Positions 48,524 through 61,402 of a stretch of 64,000 bases of DNA are shown piece by piece. Made by a program: the position numbers and the translations under genes. The DNA is from Akebia trifoliata. Taxonomy: Eukaryota > Streptophyta > Magnoliopsida > Ranunculales > Lardizabalaceae. The notes under the pieces are model-generated. The model was not told the origin of the DNA. It saw only the letters and a list, made by a program, of their open reading frames with translations, and searched no databases. The stretch's first letter is position 1; each line of letters starts with the position of its first letter. The stretch lies in assembly GCA_017979445.1 (NCBI GenBank), contig CM030706.1, positions 33,373,330-33,437,329 on the forward strand, written 5' to 3'.

Positions 48524-49673
48524 GGGAAAATTACTTAATTGTCTTTGACACTAACTTTTCTTTCTAATTAGTCCTTGATTTTTAGGGGTGAGCTAAATAG
48601 TCTATTTAGTAAATCCCTCTTTTCTAATCAATCCCTGAATCCCATTATAGATAATTCTCACAACTGAAATGTCGAAATTTGCCTAACAATTCAAACTCAC
48701 CATTTTCATCCAAAAGAATTGGATTTCCAACATCTCGATCAAGTTTTGGAAACTCCATTATGATGAGAAGGAAGAAGAAATCATTTTCAAGCATTTTGAA
48801 GATATATGTAAACAATTAGGATTTTTTTTACATACATTTACTTAATTTGTTTTGTTTTTTTTATATAATCAAAATCAATTAAAGATGATTTTTTTGGCTT
48901 GGAATCATCTATACAAGTCTTTATATCAAGTTTTAAGTTGATATTTCCATGTATTTTAGTTAAAAAAAACTAGAAAAAAATGAAATCAGGTAAATTTTAC
49001 AGTCCTGAGGTTGGTAATTTTTATTTTCAAGTTCAATATTTTTATTGTTGAGGTTGACAATTTTTTTTAATTATTGTCGAACTTAGTAGTTTTATTTATT
49101 GTCGACCTCGCTAGTTTTTATTATTGTCGAGGTTGACAATAATAAAAAATAAAAAAACGTCAACTTCAACAATACAAATATTAAATTTTAAAAAAATTAC
49201 CTACCTCGATGCTGTAAATTTATCCGATTCCATTTTTTTTTTTTTTTTGGTTTTTCCAACTAAAATACTTGGAAAGATTGACTTAAAACTTGACATAATG
49301 GCTCGTGTAGATGATTTCAAATAAAAAGAACCATCCTTGATCGATTTTGATCCAAAAAAGAAGTAAAAATTTTGAAAATTCCTAACTTCATTTTTTGTTA
49401 TAAGTCGTAAAAAAAAAAAAATACATTTAAAACTTCAAAATGATAAGTATATTATTTTCATTTGTCATTCAAGATTAAAAATCATCGGAAATGATTGAAA
49501 TTGTCGTTGAAAAATCCAAGTATGTGAAAAAAAAGAAAAAAAAGGGTAGTTTCGGTATTTCAAAGATATCATAACATGAGATGAGGTTAAGGGACTGAAT
49601 AGAAAAGAGTGATTTACTAAATGGACTATTTAAAAAACAAAGTTAGTGTCAGGTACCATTAGGTAATTTTACC
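48524..49673. mobile_element. TIR element of the 20,674-22,348 family
   Basis: Ends gggaaaattacttaattg and ...attaggtaattttacc are inverted repeats that also share gacactaactt. The interior repeats aattggatttccaacatctc and gtcgaggttgacaataa words found in the copy-1 and copy-2 elements. No coding capacity. It ends about 170 bp before the UBLCP1 start codon, so it may lie in that promoter. Confidence 0.65.
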
Positions 49674-49844
49674 ACTTGATTGATATATTGTTAAGTAGGG
49701 TTATACTCATAATTTATTGGTGTGCTATTATCACATTCCTAGAGTGAAAAAGCAACAAAAAGAGAACACTGACGTATTAGTTTTCTCCATTTCCCCCTTG
49801 TGTTGAAGAGTGACTACTGAAGTCGCGTTGAGCATCAACAAATC

Positions 49845-52800
49845 ATGGCTTCTGCTTCTGTTTGTGCGTCGTCTACACTGTCAGAGGAGGAATTGACGCT
49901 GACTGTGCGTTGGAGCGGAAAAGAGTACACAGTGAGAGTGTGCGGAGACGACAGCGTTGGAGAGCTAAAGCGTCGAATCTGCGAGGTCACCAATGTTCTT
50001 CCAAAGCGTCAGAAGCTGTTGTACCCCAAACTTGGTTCCAAGATCTCTGATGATTCTCTTCTCCTCTCCCAATTCCCTCTCAAATCTTCCATCAAGATGA
50101 CCATGATCGGGTAATCTCTCTCTCTCAAGTCTCAATCTTTGTTGGTCTTCTCTTTAGGGAAAATGTTTCAAGAATATATATAATTCCAAGTGAATATCTT
50201 CGCGAAAATGAAAGATTTATCTGTTTATATGATTGGGTTTGCTGGGTTTTGTTTGATTCATTTTTTTTTAATATTTAATTTATAATTTTGTTATTGTTGT
50301 GTGTGTGTGTGTTACCACTCACATAAAGCGAATTTCAGTAAAATGGAATATTTATCAGTTTATTTTTTATTTTATTTTTTTGGGGTGGGGGTTAGATGAG
50401 ATCCCAGGTTTGTGGTTTTATTTACCACTCCAAGTCTCCAGGGCTTTACTTAACTGACTGGGTTGACACCTTTAGTGAATGAATGTGATGTCAATTTTAC
50501 ACAACCACTTGTGAAGTGCCACTTAGCTCAGTGGTAAGACTTGTGGAGTTATTCCCAGGTCCTAGGTTCAAACTCCTTGAACCCATACTTCTTATTCTAA
50601 CTATTAACAATTAACAATATTCCTGTACTAACCAAGCATTTACCTATAATAAAAAAAAGAATTACACAACCACCCACTTAAGAGTGCACTTTCTTATGAT
50701 ATAAACCCTTGGTTTATTTATTAATCTAAACTCGATAATCACCACTATAAAGGATAAAATATTAAAATTACACCCTGTGAACGGTTTTGGTAGTGGTGCT
50801 AGTTGCAGATGTTGATGTTGATATGTTGTGTAGGCAACTAAAGTATTGACAGTCTTGTTAATGGGTGTAGTGGTGGTAATAGTGATGTTGATGGTAAAGG
50901 CATTGGGTTAGTTGTGGGAGTGGCAGAGTGGTAATGGCTGTTGTGGTAACGATGTAATGACAGTCACAGTTTTTGGACTTGTGAGTGATTTGCAGTGATG
51001 GCTAGCACTTTAGTGATGGTGTCAGTGTCAGGTGGTGACTATGGTGAAATGAAGGTGGTTGGGGTGGTACTAAGTGCCAATGGTAGCTCTATTGATGGTA
51101 ATGGTGGCGATTTAGTATTAGTGGTTGTTAGAGTTGTGATTGAGATGGTAGTGGTAATAATGTTTGGCTAGTGATGTTGTATTGGAGATTGTGTTATGGT
51201 CATGTTGGTAATGGTATTGGTGGTCGTGGTGGGTGTGCAAATATTGTTTGTGGTGATGAATATCAATGTTGCATGGATAAGGATATGGGAGTCTGAACCC
51301 AACATGTCCAAATAGGCACACCAACCATTTATAAGATTCTCGTGTAATATGTTTTAGTTTGCCAACTAAAATATCACCCATTGCAACTAAGATCCCAGCA
51401 TTACAATTCCATTTCTGTCTAAATTGCGGAGTAAATGGGCTTCTAAATGCGGTATTTCGTTCGTGATTCTTTCAGGGCCTTGACTTGTCACATGAGTCTG
51501 AATTTCATATTTCCGTATGTGAAAAGAAGTATAAATATCTCCATATACCAGACGCTCACTAATGAGTACCGCGTCTTCAAAATTGTAGCCCTCCCACGGC
51601 ATATAAGCTACTAATACGTTTTTTCCCAAAGCGAGTTCGCCACCAACTATGGCGGACCATCTCCCTTTTTAAAATAAGGTAGCAATGGAAATAATTGTTG
51701 GTGCTACTAGTGGTTGTACGAGAAATGGTGGTGATCATAGGTGTGATCTAGGATATGAGAGATTTCAGATGGTTTGATTTCCCTTTTATAGGCTTGGCAA
51801 ATATTGTTATTATTTTATATAAAAAGTAAAAAAAGATTGTTAATGTTTTAGTCGGCGCACTTTCTTTGTCAGCCTTAACCATGTGATGCTATGGGGAACT
51901 AGTTCATTTAGGTGCTTGTAGCTGATGTTGTATATTGTCCCATAGACACGAGTACTTGGGCTCATTTTCCCTACGATTTAGATGATAACACAAGGCTTTG
52001 GGATTTTTCTTGGTGTATTGAGGGGGATTTAAATGTTATCAAATTTCCCACGAGAAAAAGGAGGTAGTACAGTGACTAGAAGTATGAGATAATTTGTTGA
52101 GTTCTTCAATTGAAACATTCTCATTGATCCGTCTGGTCATGTATTTGTTTAAAGCATGGTTTTAAAATTCGGACTTAGAGTCAGACTCATCACCGACTCT
52201 CCATCACCGAAATCAAGTTAACTTGGACAATCCAAACCCTAGTGATGCGAGTCGAAGCCAAGTGTGTCCAACAAGCGAGGCAATGAGCCATGGTCAAGTG
52301 AGAGCCAAGGCAAACAGAGTCAGGGCTGATTCCCCAATCACAACTTTTTGACCTGGCAGTTGGCATTACTAAGTTGCTTGGATGAGTTTAGTCACCCTTG
52401 TAGGAGTTTTAAAACCATGGAATGTTTGTGTATGGTTTCATCATAAAGGGGCATACGGTGACCATTTCCTCCCATTTCATCAACCATTTTCTCTCTCTAT
52501 TGGAACAAAGAAATAAAGAAGAGAAACAACAGAAACTGAGTCTATACTTTGTACAAATTGAACATTATTGAAAATCATGACCTTGCTCTGATGAGGATAT
52601 TTAACAAGTCCAAAATGTGACTAGCAAGACTTGGTGACAATAATCCACACCATAGGAAGCTACCTTGGGTGGCATTATAACTTTTGATAGTGGTGTTGTG
52701 ATATTATAATAAATAAATTGAATTTTTTATACTTATTAAATGTTATCGATCTTTTATTGGATAATGTAAGTATGACTATTAGAAATTATTAGAAAGCAAC

Positions 52801-55800
52801 TCTTGTTTTGATAGGCAGTTCACATGCAACCTGTGTTATCAAGTATGAATGTGTGGCTTTTAAATGCATTATATTAAATTTGTACATGTTTTTTTAATCC
52901 TAGTGTCCTAACATTGATTTTTCAGTTCTGTGGAAGATGATATAATAGTTGATCAAGAGGACGCTCCAGAGATTATTGACGATTTTGAGCTTGGGCAAGA
53001 TGAAGCTATTGAGATTAAGGATAAAGAGGTCAACAAGAAGAAATTGAAGCGTCGTATTTCTCAATATAAGGTAGTTATTGTTGTTGTTAAGTTATGTGAT
53101 CATCCTTTGAAACAAACATAGTATGTGATGAGTTTGTGCTACTTTAATGGTGATATTGTATGTCTGGCTAACACACATATGGCTTTATTCTCAATCAAAC
53201 ATACGTGATGTAGAAAACAATCACTTAGGGCTTAAAATGGGTTGGATTTTAATCGAAATCCGAGTGATCTGAATCCTAATTTAACGGGTTTGGTTCCTTC
53301 AATTATATCCGAATTAAAAAAATGGGTTGTTGGATATGAGTTGATGTCCCTTGACTTGAGTTGGATACGGATCCATCCCTACATTCGTCTAAATCCAAAT
53401 GATGTATTACTTTGTAAGTTATATTTTTATATTTTTTAGGGTATTTTTTTGTCTCCCTAGGGGTGCTAAGAAAGCCAAAGTAAGATCACGACGAACGTAC
53501 TCTAAGACCAATCAATCCATCATGGTTTGAAAACTCAATTTTCAACATTGGCGTTAGTATCGAAGAAACACCTTTTTGACAACGACCAATATGTAAGGAA
53601 ATGCCCAATTGTTTACAAAGGTTTAGAATTTTTTCTTTGATTGGTAAAGAGAAATTATATCAATAAAAGGGCCAAACAACCCCAATAAAACCATTCAATC
53701 ACACACTAGTGATGGAAGAAGTAAAAAATCACAACAGAAAAACAAAACTATTTATGTATCAAGCTATCCCATCTAAAAACAAAATCATCAATAAAAGGGC
53801 CAATACATCCCATCTTAAAGGGAGATGCCTATTTCTTTTACAAATATTTGATTTTTTTTTAAAATTAGTATAAGGCTAGTATTTTAATAAAAAGGGCTAA
53901 ACCAACTCTAATAGAGGCATATATGCACGTGCTAATGAGGGAGGGTATATCAGTAGAAGTAAACGACTATAGAAGAAAACTGAAACTAGTTATTTACCAA
54001 ATTATCCCATCTAAAAAAATCATCAAACTGACAACCCCTAAACTCCACCAAGGATGATAAGCAACGGTACAACATGGGTTTAGGGTTTAGGGTTTGGTCT
54101 TCATTAGGATGGGACGATGGTTCTTTTCTCTATTAGAAAATACTCTTTTCCCCCTTTCCTTCCAAATGGGCCAAAGTACTTCCAAAAGGAAGAATTAAAT
54201 TTGTATGAAAACTATGGTTTCCTCTGAGTTTTTCCTTGGCTTGTAGTCTGTTAAGAAGGAAAAGGAAGGAAACAACTTTCAATAAGTACTTTCTTAGAAG
54301 AAAAAAAACAAAGTTTGATATAAGTGCGCCTAAGAAATCAAATGGTGCACCTAAGAAATCTTCCTCTTTGAAAGTACCTTGGCATACAAACCCTCAAAGA
54401 TTTGAAACTTCGTGGAATTGGTCTTCAAACTTTGATAGGTGCGCTTCTGTCAGCTTTCTTGAGAGACAACAAGGGGTGTGAACTTCCATAAATCCCTCCC
54501 CCTTAATACCAGAGATATCTTTAGGGCTCCAAGCAAGGAGTAAACATGTTGATGATTATCTAGGAGTGACCTGAAGAAAAAAGTCATCGCATCACACAAG
54601 CAGTCCGAAAACGGAGGAATAGGTCGATGATGCTTTCTTCATTCCCTTTGCAAATGATTCATTTGTTGGGGATCATCATTCTTAGATGGTACAGGGGATC
54701 CATTGTCAAAACCTTATCCCACACCGCCATCCAATTAAAGCTTGGACTCTGTAAGGTCTTGTGGATCCTCATATAGAATTCATGCTTGAGTTATTATTCT
54801 AACAATTCCACTATCAGATTATATAACAAACTAACCGAAAATACTCCTTTTGGATTATGGTTCCACTCTCTACATCTTCTATTTAGATCCACATCGGCGC
54901 TTCTTCCAAACTCTTCGAAGGCAACATGATCCTCGATGTCCCTTTCAATTCCGCTTCTAGAGATAACCCGGCATCAACAATCCCTTTGTTCTTTCTCTAA
55001 AAGCATTTGCATTTACCTAGAATCCATAGGAGGGACTAAACCTATAAGACCATGGGCATGTATCAAAAAGTTAACTTTTCCCACACCAACCATGCTCCCC
55101 AAATCCCCCACCCTTTAAAAGGAGCATCCCTAAGAAATTCTTCTGGAGTTGTGACCTTCCGTAATGCCTTTCCACATTCCAACCCATAGTACAATATCAC
55201 CTCCTTACCATCCCAATTCCTACGAAAAACTAAAATTTGTGACTGATAACCATCTACCAGAAAGAGTTAAACGCATTTTATTCATGACTTGTAGGTTGCT
55301 GCTTCGTCAATCTAATGCCACCAGACTCCATCCTATACACCAAATTACACTTAACTAAGTGGAAGCTATTCTTATTCCCTCACCCATTCCAAAGATTCCT
55401 CTGAATCTTCGCCACATGTTTGACAACCTATGCCAACATTATGAAGAAAGGCATGATATATGTCCCGTCTTGCAACAGTACTCTTTATGAGAATAATTCC
55501 ACTCCTGGGAAGCTCTTCTCCAACAAAACAAACTTCCTCTCCAGATTACAAGGGAGGCTAAGAAGGGAAGATCACCCTGTCTACGAGACTGAACAAAAGC
55601 ATAGTCATGAAAAATCACCCATCATCCTCCCCTACACCTATGGAAGTACTCTTTCTCAAATCGATGTAGAAACCAAATGCTACCTCAATTTATCTCAAGA
55701 TCCAATTGACATTCTTCTCCTCTTCCCTAGAAGCTACCGTGAACCTAACTATATATTGACAAACTGAGGATCTGATGCCACTTGTCTCTCCTCCCCATCC

Positions 55801-57290
55801 TTGAACTTAGATATCATATTCAACACCTCAAAATTTTGTTAAGAGATTCAATCAAAATAGCTGAAGAGCAAATGTAATAGAGGCTTTCCTTGCCTTAAAA
55901 TTCTAGAGTTTCCAAAATGGCAAGTTGGAGGTCCATTGATTAGAATATAGAGGAGCTGAGGATATATACTTCTTAATTTTATTGCCCCCAAATATCACCA
56001 AGTCATTCACTTTTCTATCCAATGAAATCCTTGGCCAGATTGTTTCTTCATCTAAAGGTCATGAGAAGCTATGTTACCCAGACATCACCACCTTGACATT
56101 TTCTAGCCTTCAATTTTTTATGTCCAAAATATATGCCTCTTATGTGATGGTTCTACATGAAGGCGCTGAGATAAACGGTTGCAATTATTGGACATTTCTT
56201 GATATTGTCAGTATGGTTTTAACATGTAACACAAACTGCACAGTTTAGGATTTTGCATAAATTGTTTGGTTCAATCATATTTTTTTTCTGATGTTGGCTA
56301 CTCTTCCTTTAGATCAAACTTCTCAATCCATGCCGCGAAGGAAAGAAACTGCTTGTTTTGGACATCGATTATACACTATTTGATCACCGGTCCACAGCTG
56401 AGAACCCACTTGAGCTTATGCGCCCATGTATGTATATTCTGTGGTAATGTTCATGGCTTAATTATTTTGCATTTTTGGGGGGCCAAATTCATTGTAATTC
56501 TTGACATGGTGTGTTTGCTTGGCCACTTGTGCAGATCTTCATGAGTTTCTTTCCGCTGTTTATGCAGAATATGATATCATCATATGGTCTGCAACCAGGT
56601 CAGATTCCAATCACGATCCCCTGGAGGGGTGTTTGGATGCATACATTGCTATGTCTTTGATGGACCAAGACCAGGAGTTTCTATACATCCAAGCATGTCT
56701 TGCATATAGTTTTCTTTACAATAGATAGAAAATATTTTATGGAGGATTCAGTTTTTGTGTAAATCATCAATTTCTTTACTGCAGCATGAAATGGGTTGAA
56801 TTGAAGATGGAGCAGCTTGGGGTACTCAACAATCCTGAGTACAAAATAACAGCTCTCTTAGATCATTTGGCGATGATTACAGTACAATCTGATAATCGTG
56901 CCATTTTTGATTGCAAGCCACTTGGTCTGATCTGGTCTCAATTTCCAGAGGTCCAAAACTGAAAGAAATCTGGTTTTCCATGTTTACTTCTTTATTCCAT
57001 TATTTAGTTTATAAGCTCTTGTTTGTTTTTCTTTTCTGCAGTTCTACAATTCAAAAAACACAATTATGTTCGATGACCTCCGGAGAAATTTCGTAATGAA
57101 CCCACAAAATGGTCTGACAATCAGGCCTTTCAGGAAGGCTCATTCGAACCGCGGGACCGATCAGGAGTTAGCAAAGCTCACTCTGTATTTACTTGCTATT
57201 GCTGAACTCCATGACCTGAGTCAACTCGATCACAAGAATTGGGAGTTATATGCAGATGGGGACACCAACAAGAGGCGCAGACACACTTAA
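49845..57290 (+). CDS. Ubiquitin-like domain-containing CTD phosphatase (UBLCP1-type), 6 exons
   Basis: Exons are 49,845-50,110, 52,926-53,070, 56,313-56,427, 56,535-56,598, 56,785-56,950 and 57,042-57,290. All introns are GT/AG and the joined frame gives 334 aa. Residues 14-90 form a ubiquitin-like domain; residues 138-300 form a HAD/FCP phosphatase domain with DIDYT at 154-158 (nucleophile Asp154 and Asp156), WSAT at 193-196 and K257...FDD at 262-264. The C-terminus is basic (NKRRRHT). Known UBLCP1 proteins are nuclear, bind the proteasome through the ubiquitin-like domain and dephosphorylate it. Length and motif order match that family, and no damage is seen. Introns 1 and 2 (2.8 and 3.2 kb) contain a SINE, a MITE, plastid DNA and a decayed LINE. 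Confidence 0.95.
50509..50661 (+). mobile_element. tRNA-derived SINE in UBLCP1 intron 1
   Basis: A-box tagctcagtggtaagac and B-box ggttcaaactcc are spaced as in tRNA genes, followed by a non-tRNA body and an A-rich tail. The direct repeat ttacacaaccac flanks it (50,497-50,508 and 50,662-50,673), a 12-bp target duplication. A functional tRNA is excluded because the acceptor stem does not pair. Confidence 0.88.
50780..51260. repeat. Low-complexity GTGGT-rich region in UBLCP1 intron 1
   Basis: Imperfect ggtggtaatggtgg/gttgatggt triplet-like words over almost 500 bp. The complementary strand encodes a His/Tyr/Asn-rich frame that only reflects this composition. Confidence 0.6.
51345..51660 (-). 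pseudogene. rpoB: Nuclear insertion of plastid rpoB (NUPT)
   Basis: The minus-strand frame reads [20 protein letters not shown], then [20 protein letters not shown] and [20 protein letters not shown], matching the conserved interior of the chloroplast RNA polymerase beta subunit almost residue for residue. A one-base deletion and stop follow at about 51,390, and GDILVGKL continues in another frame. Only about 100 of more than 1,000 codons are present, and it lies in an intron, so it is an inactive transfer fragment of fairly recent origin. Confidence 0.93.
52155..52419. mobile_element. MITE in UBLCP1 intron 1
   Basis: Ends catggttttaaaattcgga and gagttttaaaaccatg are inverted repeats that resemble the element at 520-707. 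The core has gactca/tgagtc-like words. Non-coding. Confidence 0.6.
53620..55930 (-). mobile_element. Degenerate L1-type LINE in UBLCP1 intron 2
   Basis: Minus-strand reading gives zf-RVT-like [20 protein letters not shown] at about 54,740-54,640 and, further upstream, KIQRNLWNG and [20 protein letters not shown] near 55,420-55,310, both from the post-RT region of plant LINEs. RT-like residues lie near 55,800-55,500. The 3' end appears twice (53,630-53,850 and 53,860-54,050) as diverged direct repeats. Stops are frequent. Orientation is antisense to the host gene. Confidence 0.72.
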
Positions 57291-59170
57291 ATGTGACTTT
57301 GGGTATGAGTTTAAATTATTTGATAGCGTGTTATTTGTATCTTCTACCATAAATATGCCATTTCAGGGCCGGGAATTATATTAAATTACATCAGACAAAA
57401 TATTATTGTTACAGGTTCCTCTTGTGGCTAGGCTTATTACTTCACAGATTGAGTTGTCGAAGAATAGTAAGTTTCATGTTGTTTAGAAACAGGTTTCCTA
57501 CACAGTTATGCTAAGGGATTGACTGAATATGCTGACTTCCACCATCGTGGAATGAAAATATTTGAGCCAACCAATTAATTGGTCCAAAATAAACCTGGAT
57601 GATGGATGTAAATCAGATCTGGGTGTGGGTGTGGGTGCGCATGCACCCACACACGCATGTGTTGTTAGCTTATGCTTTGAGAGCTTTGGTTGTCATTGCA
57701 GTTGCTGACTTTGCACTCTTATGCTTCACCTGACACATGGGGTGAGGGGTTGGGATCATTTCTGATCCAATTTTTTTTTTATCGTCGGGTTTGGCTTACT
57801 TTTTGTACTACACACCAAACAAGGGAACTAGATATGGTTGGACAATCAATTTATACTGTTAATGATTGCATCTCTTTTACATTTCTTTCTCTGTAGAAGC
57901 TCTTTGATTTGGGTTACTACTCAGGAGAGAAAAGTTCAAGCTTGAAAAGTGTTGGTTAGGACTGAGAATGATTGCCGATTGACAACCGATGAAGAAATCC
58001 ATGTTTGATTGTTGTTGCAGGTGCTCATTTTTTTTTCAAAGAGTCACGATCCAGTACGGTGTCCCATTCTTATAGATAGGAACGGTGTCTACATGGCATT
58101 TTTTGATTGGAGAATAAATACATTGGGCTGCGTCAACAACTTGATTAGGAACCCGAGGTGTTTTAAACTCCATCTTACTATTTTATAGAAACTTGAAACC
58201 ATACTGGATCCAGAGTCTTTTTCAAAACTTAAATTGAGTCAGTCAGCTAATATGATGGATTAATCCATAACGCATTTTCACTAGGTTTTATTCATAAAGT
58301 TCAAATTTTAGATTAAACTAGTAAACAAAAAACAATTGAGGGAAAAAACTGTTTTCCTTGACAGTAAGCCTGAGAATGGACGTATTTAGGGTTGTGAGTG
58401 AGTTTTATTTTTTATTTTTATTTTTAAAAAGGTAATAGAATTTTTATCTGCTGTTTTGGGTAGAGTAAAAAAACTGTGTCCCCAACGCAAGACCCATCCC
58501 TCAACATTTTTTAGGTCTTGACATTTTCGATACCCAAAATAGGTACACTCCCATTTAGTTACCCATCTTTTTTACAGGGAAAAATTCAGGTATTTATGTT
58601 GCAAATAAGTTGATTTCATAAAATTTTAAATCTGAATTGAATTAAAAAATTATTAAACAAGTTATGGGTAGCTTGGATGGAGTGCATACCTTATGGGTGC
58701 CTGTAATTGCTACTTAGAACCACTAAAATGGGAATTGGTATAGGTAGCACGATTGGAGTGGCTCTTGTAGTACTCAAATTAATGAAACATGAGTCTTCTT
58801 CTAGGTTGTCTTCTCAAAGAAGACTTTAAACAAGGAGAATTTAAGAAAATAAAGAAAGAGAAAAAGAAAGTGACATAAGATATTAAACCAATAAAGTAAG
58901 ACATCACAGAAGAACAAGACTCTAAACAGAGGCGGAGCCAAGATTTTGCCTCTGTGAGGGTAGCTAAGAGTGGAAAAAAAGGTAGCTATGAGTGGAAAAA
59001 AAGTTGATGGGCCGCGGGGGGGGGGGAACAAGAGTAGATTTTTTTTTTATGGGGGCAATAACAACACATTTTTTTTATATCTGTCGCTAGTATTTGTCGC
59101 AATAACTAGTAATACCTTTAGATACTTCGAAATTGCTTGTGTGGGTAAGTACCCCCACAGTAAATCCACC
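57291..59170. other. 3' flank of UBLCP1 and intergenic DNA
   Basis: The 3' UTR probably continues past the stop, but no polyadenylation site can be fixed. A GT/AC-rich palindromic stretch lies at about 57,620-57,660. 58,925-59,030 contains gaggcggagccaagattttg, a word common at transposon ends, and a G-run. No gene recognised. Confidence 0.45.
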
Positions 59171-59226
59171 CGACTCTAAATTAGATAAAAAGAGAGAGAC
59201 GACTCTAAATTAGATAAAAAGAGGGA
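59171..59226. repeat. 29-bp tandem repeat, two units
   Basis: The word cgactctaaattagataaaa recurs after 29 bp, followed by an AG-rich stretch. Confidence 0.7.
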
Positions 59227-59439
59227 GATAGGAAGGAGCATAGAGAGAGGAATAGGGAGAGAACAAGTGACACAAATAGAGAGGGAGGGAGAGACCCTAA
59301 ACCCTGTCTACCAGTGTACGACGAAGCATTTCTCCCGCCCCTTAGAATCCTAATTCGAGCTATGGAACGACATGGCTTAGTTTAGATTGATGCATGTACT
59401 TGGTCCTTCTCCATTCTAGTGGATGTTTACCAAGGGAAA

Positions 59440-60800
59440 GTCAAAGGACACTTAAACACAATGAGATTTTAAGTGATCTAGGCTCCTAACTTTCACAAGT
59501 TGAGAGTTCAGGTCTCATCTCTTATGACTTGGGAGTTTACTCTCAAAAGTTGTCCCATTAGCAAAAAATATATTTTCATACCCAAAATGTCATTTACTTT
59601 GATCTGATGCTAAACCTATTACTCTCGTCCTTTGTAGGTGTAATCATTACACTTTTTCACTAATATAACGTATTTCTCTCACCTCTTCCCCATTTTTGTT
59701 AAATCTTTCATCAAAATAGTTGAAGAATATGAAGAAGAAGACTTTAGACAAAGAAGAAGATGATTTTAGATGGAAAAGATGCTTTAAAAGAAGATAGAAA
59801 AAAAACATAGATACGAATAAGAAGAATATTTCAAACGGAGAAGAAGATGTAATTGAAAAATAGGAAAAATGCCTTTGTATTGTAGCATAATTTATTTGTA
59901 ACGCAACGCATTATTGAATGATATCAGACTTTATAAAGGCGTCATGCCATGCTGAGTCGTCGCGCATCTTTTCAGATGTAAAATAATTTCCTTTGTAGGT
60001 GTAATTATTACACTTTTTCATAATATAATATATTATTTCACTATCATTTTCGCTAAAGCTTTCATTGAAATAGTTGAAGAAGATGAAGATGAAGATTTCG
60101 AATGGAGATGAAGAAGATTTCAGATGGAGAAGGGGTTTTAAAAGAAGATTAAAAACACATATATGAAGAAGTAGAATATTTCAAACAGAGAATAATATAT
60201 AATTGAAAAATGGGAAAGCGACTTTGTAACAAAGTGTATTACCATTGTACGGTAACGTAATTTATTTGTAATGCAGCACGTTATCTAATGATATCAAACT
60301 TTATAAAGGCGTCATGTGTATATCGTTGTGCCATGCTAATGTGACATGTGTGATGATATCTTATTTATTATATATTTTTATTATAAGGAAGATGAAACAA
60401 TTAGATGTAAAGTATGGAGGTTGAAACTAATACTAGGAGCTTTGTTATTATTAATGGTGTAAAAATGGAAAAAAAAACCAATATACTAGTAGCTTTAAGG
60501 TGTAAAAAATGAGGAGAGAGAAAATATCAAAGTTTCATGATGGAAGATGCGTGTAAAAATGATGAAGGAAGCTTCAATGAGAAATTTTGTTTAAAATTGT
60601 CCATACCATCTGCTACGTACTACATTTCAAGTCTAAGTAACAACTCCCAAGACAAACCTGACAAGGTTAAAGGGTATTTTGATCTTTTAATAAGGTTCAT
60701 GTAGACATAAGGCCTGAACTCATAACTTATGAAAGTTAGGTACCTAAATCACTAAAACCCATAAAGACAACTCACCATTTACAACTTAGTCCATTTAGGA
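59440..60800. mobile_element. Putative TIR element with internal direct duplication
   Basis: 59,470-59,520 and 60,705-60,755 are inverted repeats of about 50 bp (gtgatctaggctcctaactt and its diverged reverse complement). Inside, two direct units of about 360 bp (about 59,630-59,990 and 59,991-60,345) each start ctttgtaggtgtaat and end near aaactttataaaggcgtcat. The interior is GAAGA-rich without a clear frame. Exact ends and target duplication are not resolved. Confidence 0.5.
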
Positions 60801-60994
60801 TTAAAATTTCCCAAAAATTTCTAGAAGAATAGAAATAATGTAAAACATTCGAATGGTTATACATTGATATATTTATTCATCATGTAAATGGATAATCAAC
60901 GTTTGTTATTATAGAAAAGACACTTCTTTTGAGACCAACATCATTAGTGAGTCAAAAATAAAAGTTCACATCATATTATATGCATCATTTAAAA

Positions 60995-61402
60995 AGGGAT
61001 AATTATAAAAACACCCTACTAATTAATAACGGCAACTCACACCATAGCCAATTTTTTTTTGGTCTTATATGGGTCAAATTTTTCTGAGTGAGCTGATTTT
61101 TTATGAGGATAATCTCTATGATGATGAGATCATCCTCACTAAAAAACAGCCCATTCTAAAACTTCTAACCCTATCAAAATTGATTTACAAAAAAATAGAT
61201 TATTTACAATTCTTGAACTTGTTTTGATGGGGATAGAAGTTTTACAATGGGCTGACTTTTGGTGAGATTGATCTACTCATCATAGAGATCATCCTCTCCA
61301 AAAATTAGCTTATTCCAAAACTTTTAACTCATATAAGACAAAACAATTCGGGCATGGTTGGGTTGCCCTTATTAATTCGTGGGGTGCTTTTATAATTACC
61401 CT
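60995..61402. mobile_element. MITE related to those in copy 2
   Basis: Ends agggataattataaaaacac and gtgcttttataattaccct are inverted repeats. Further in, ggtcttatatgggtca and its complement pair. The core has the gctgattttttatgaggat word shared with 43,796-44,593. Confidence 0.75.

Noticed and set aside
50520..50580. Functional tRNA gene suggested by A and B boxes
   Set aside because: No pairing acceptor stem, an A-rich tail and a flanking target duplication show a tRNA-derived SINE.
51118..51344. His-rich open frame on the minus strand (part of 51,118-51,381)
   Set aside because: It is the complement of the GTGGT low-complexity tract; only its first residues belong to the plastid fragment.
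51387..51629. An active rpoB gene
   Set aside because: Only a small interior part of the gene, broken by a frame change and located in a nuclear intron.
54236..54481. Plus-strand frame in UBLCP1 intron 2
   Set aside because: It runs antisense through the decayed LINE region and has no splice sites or family features.
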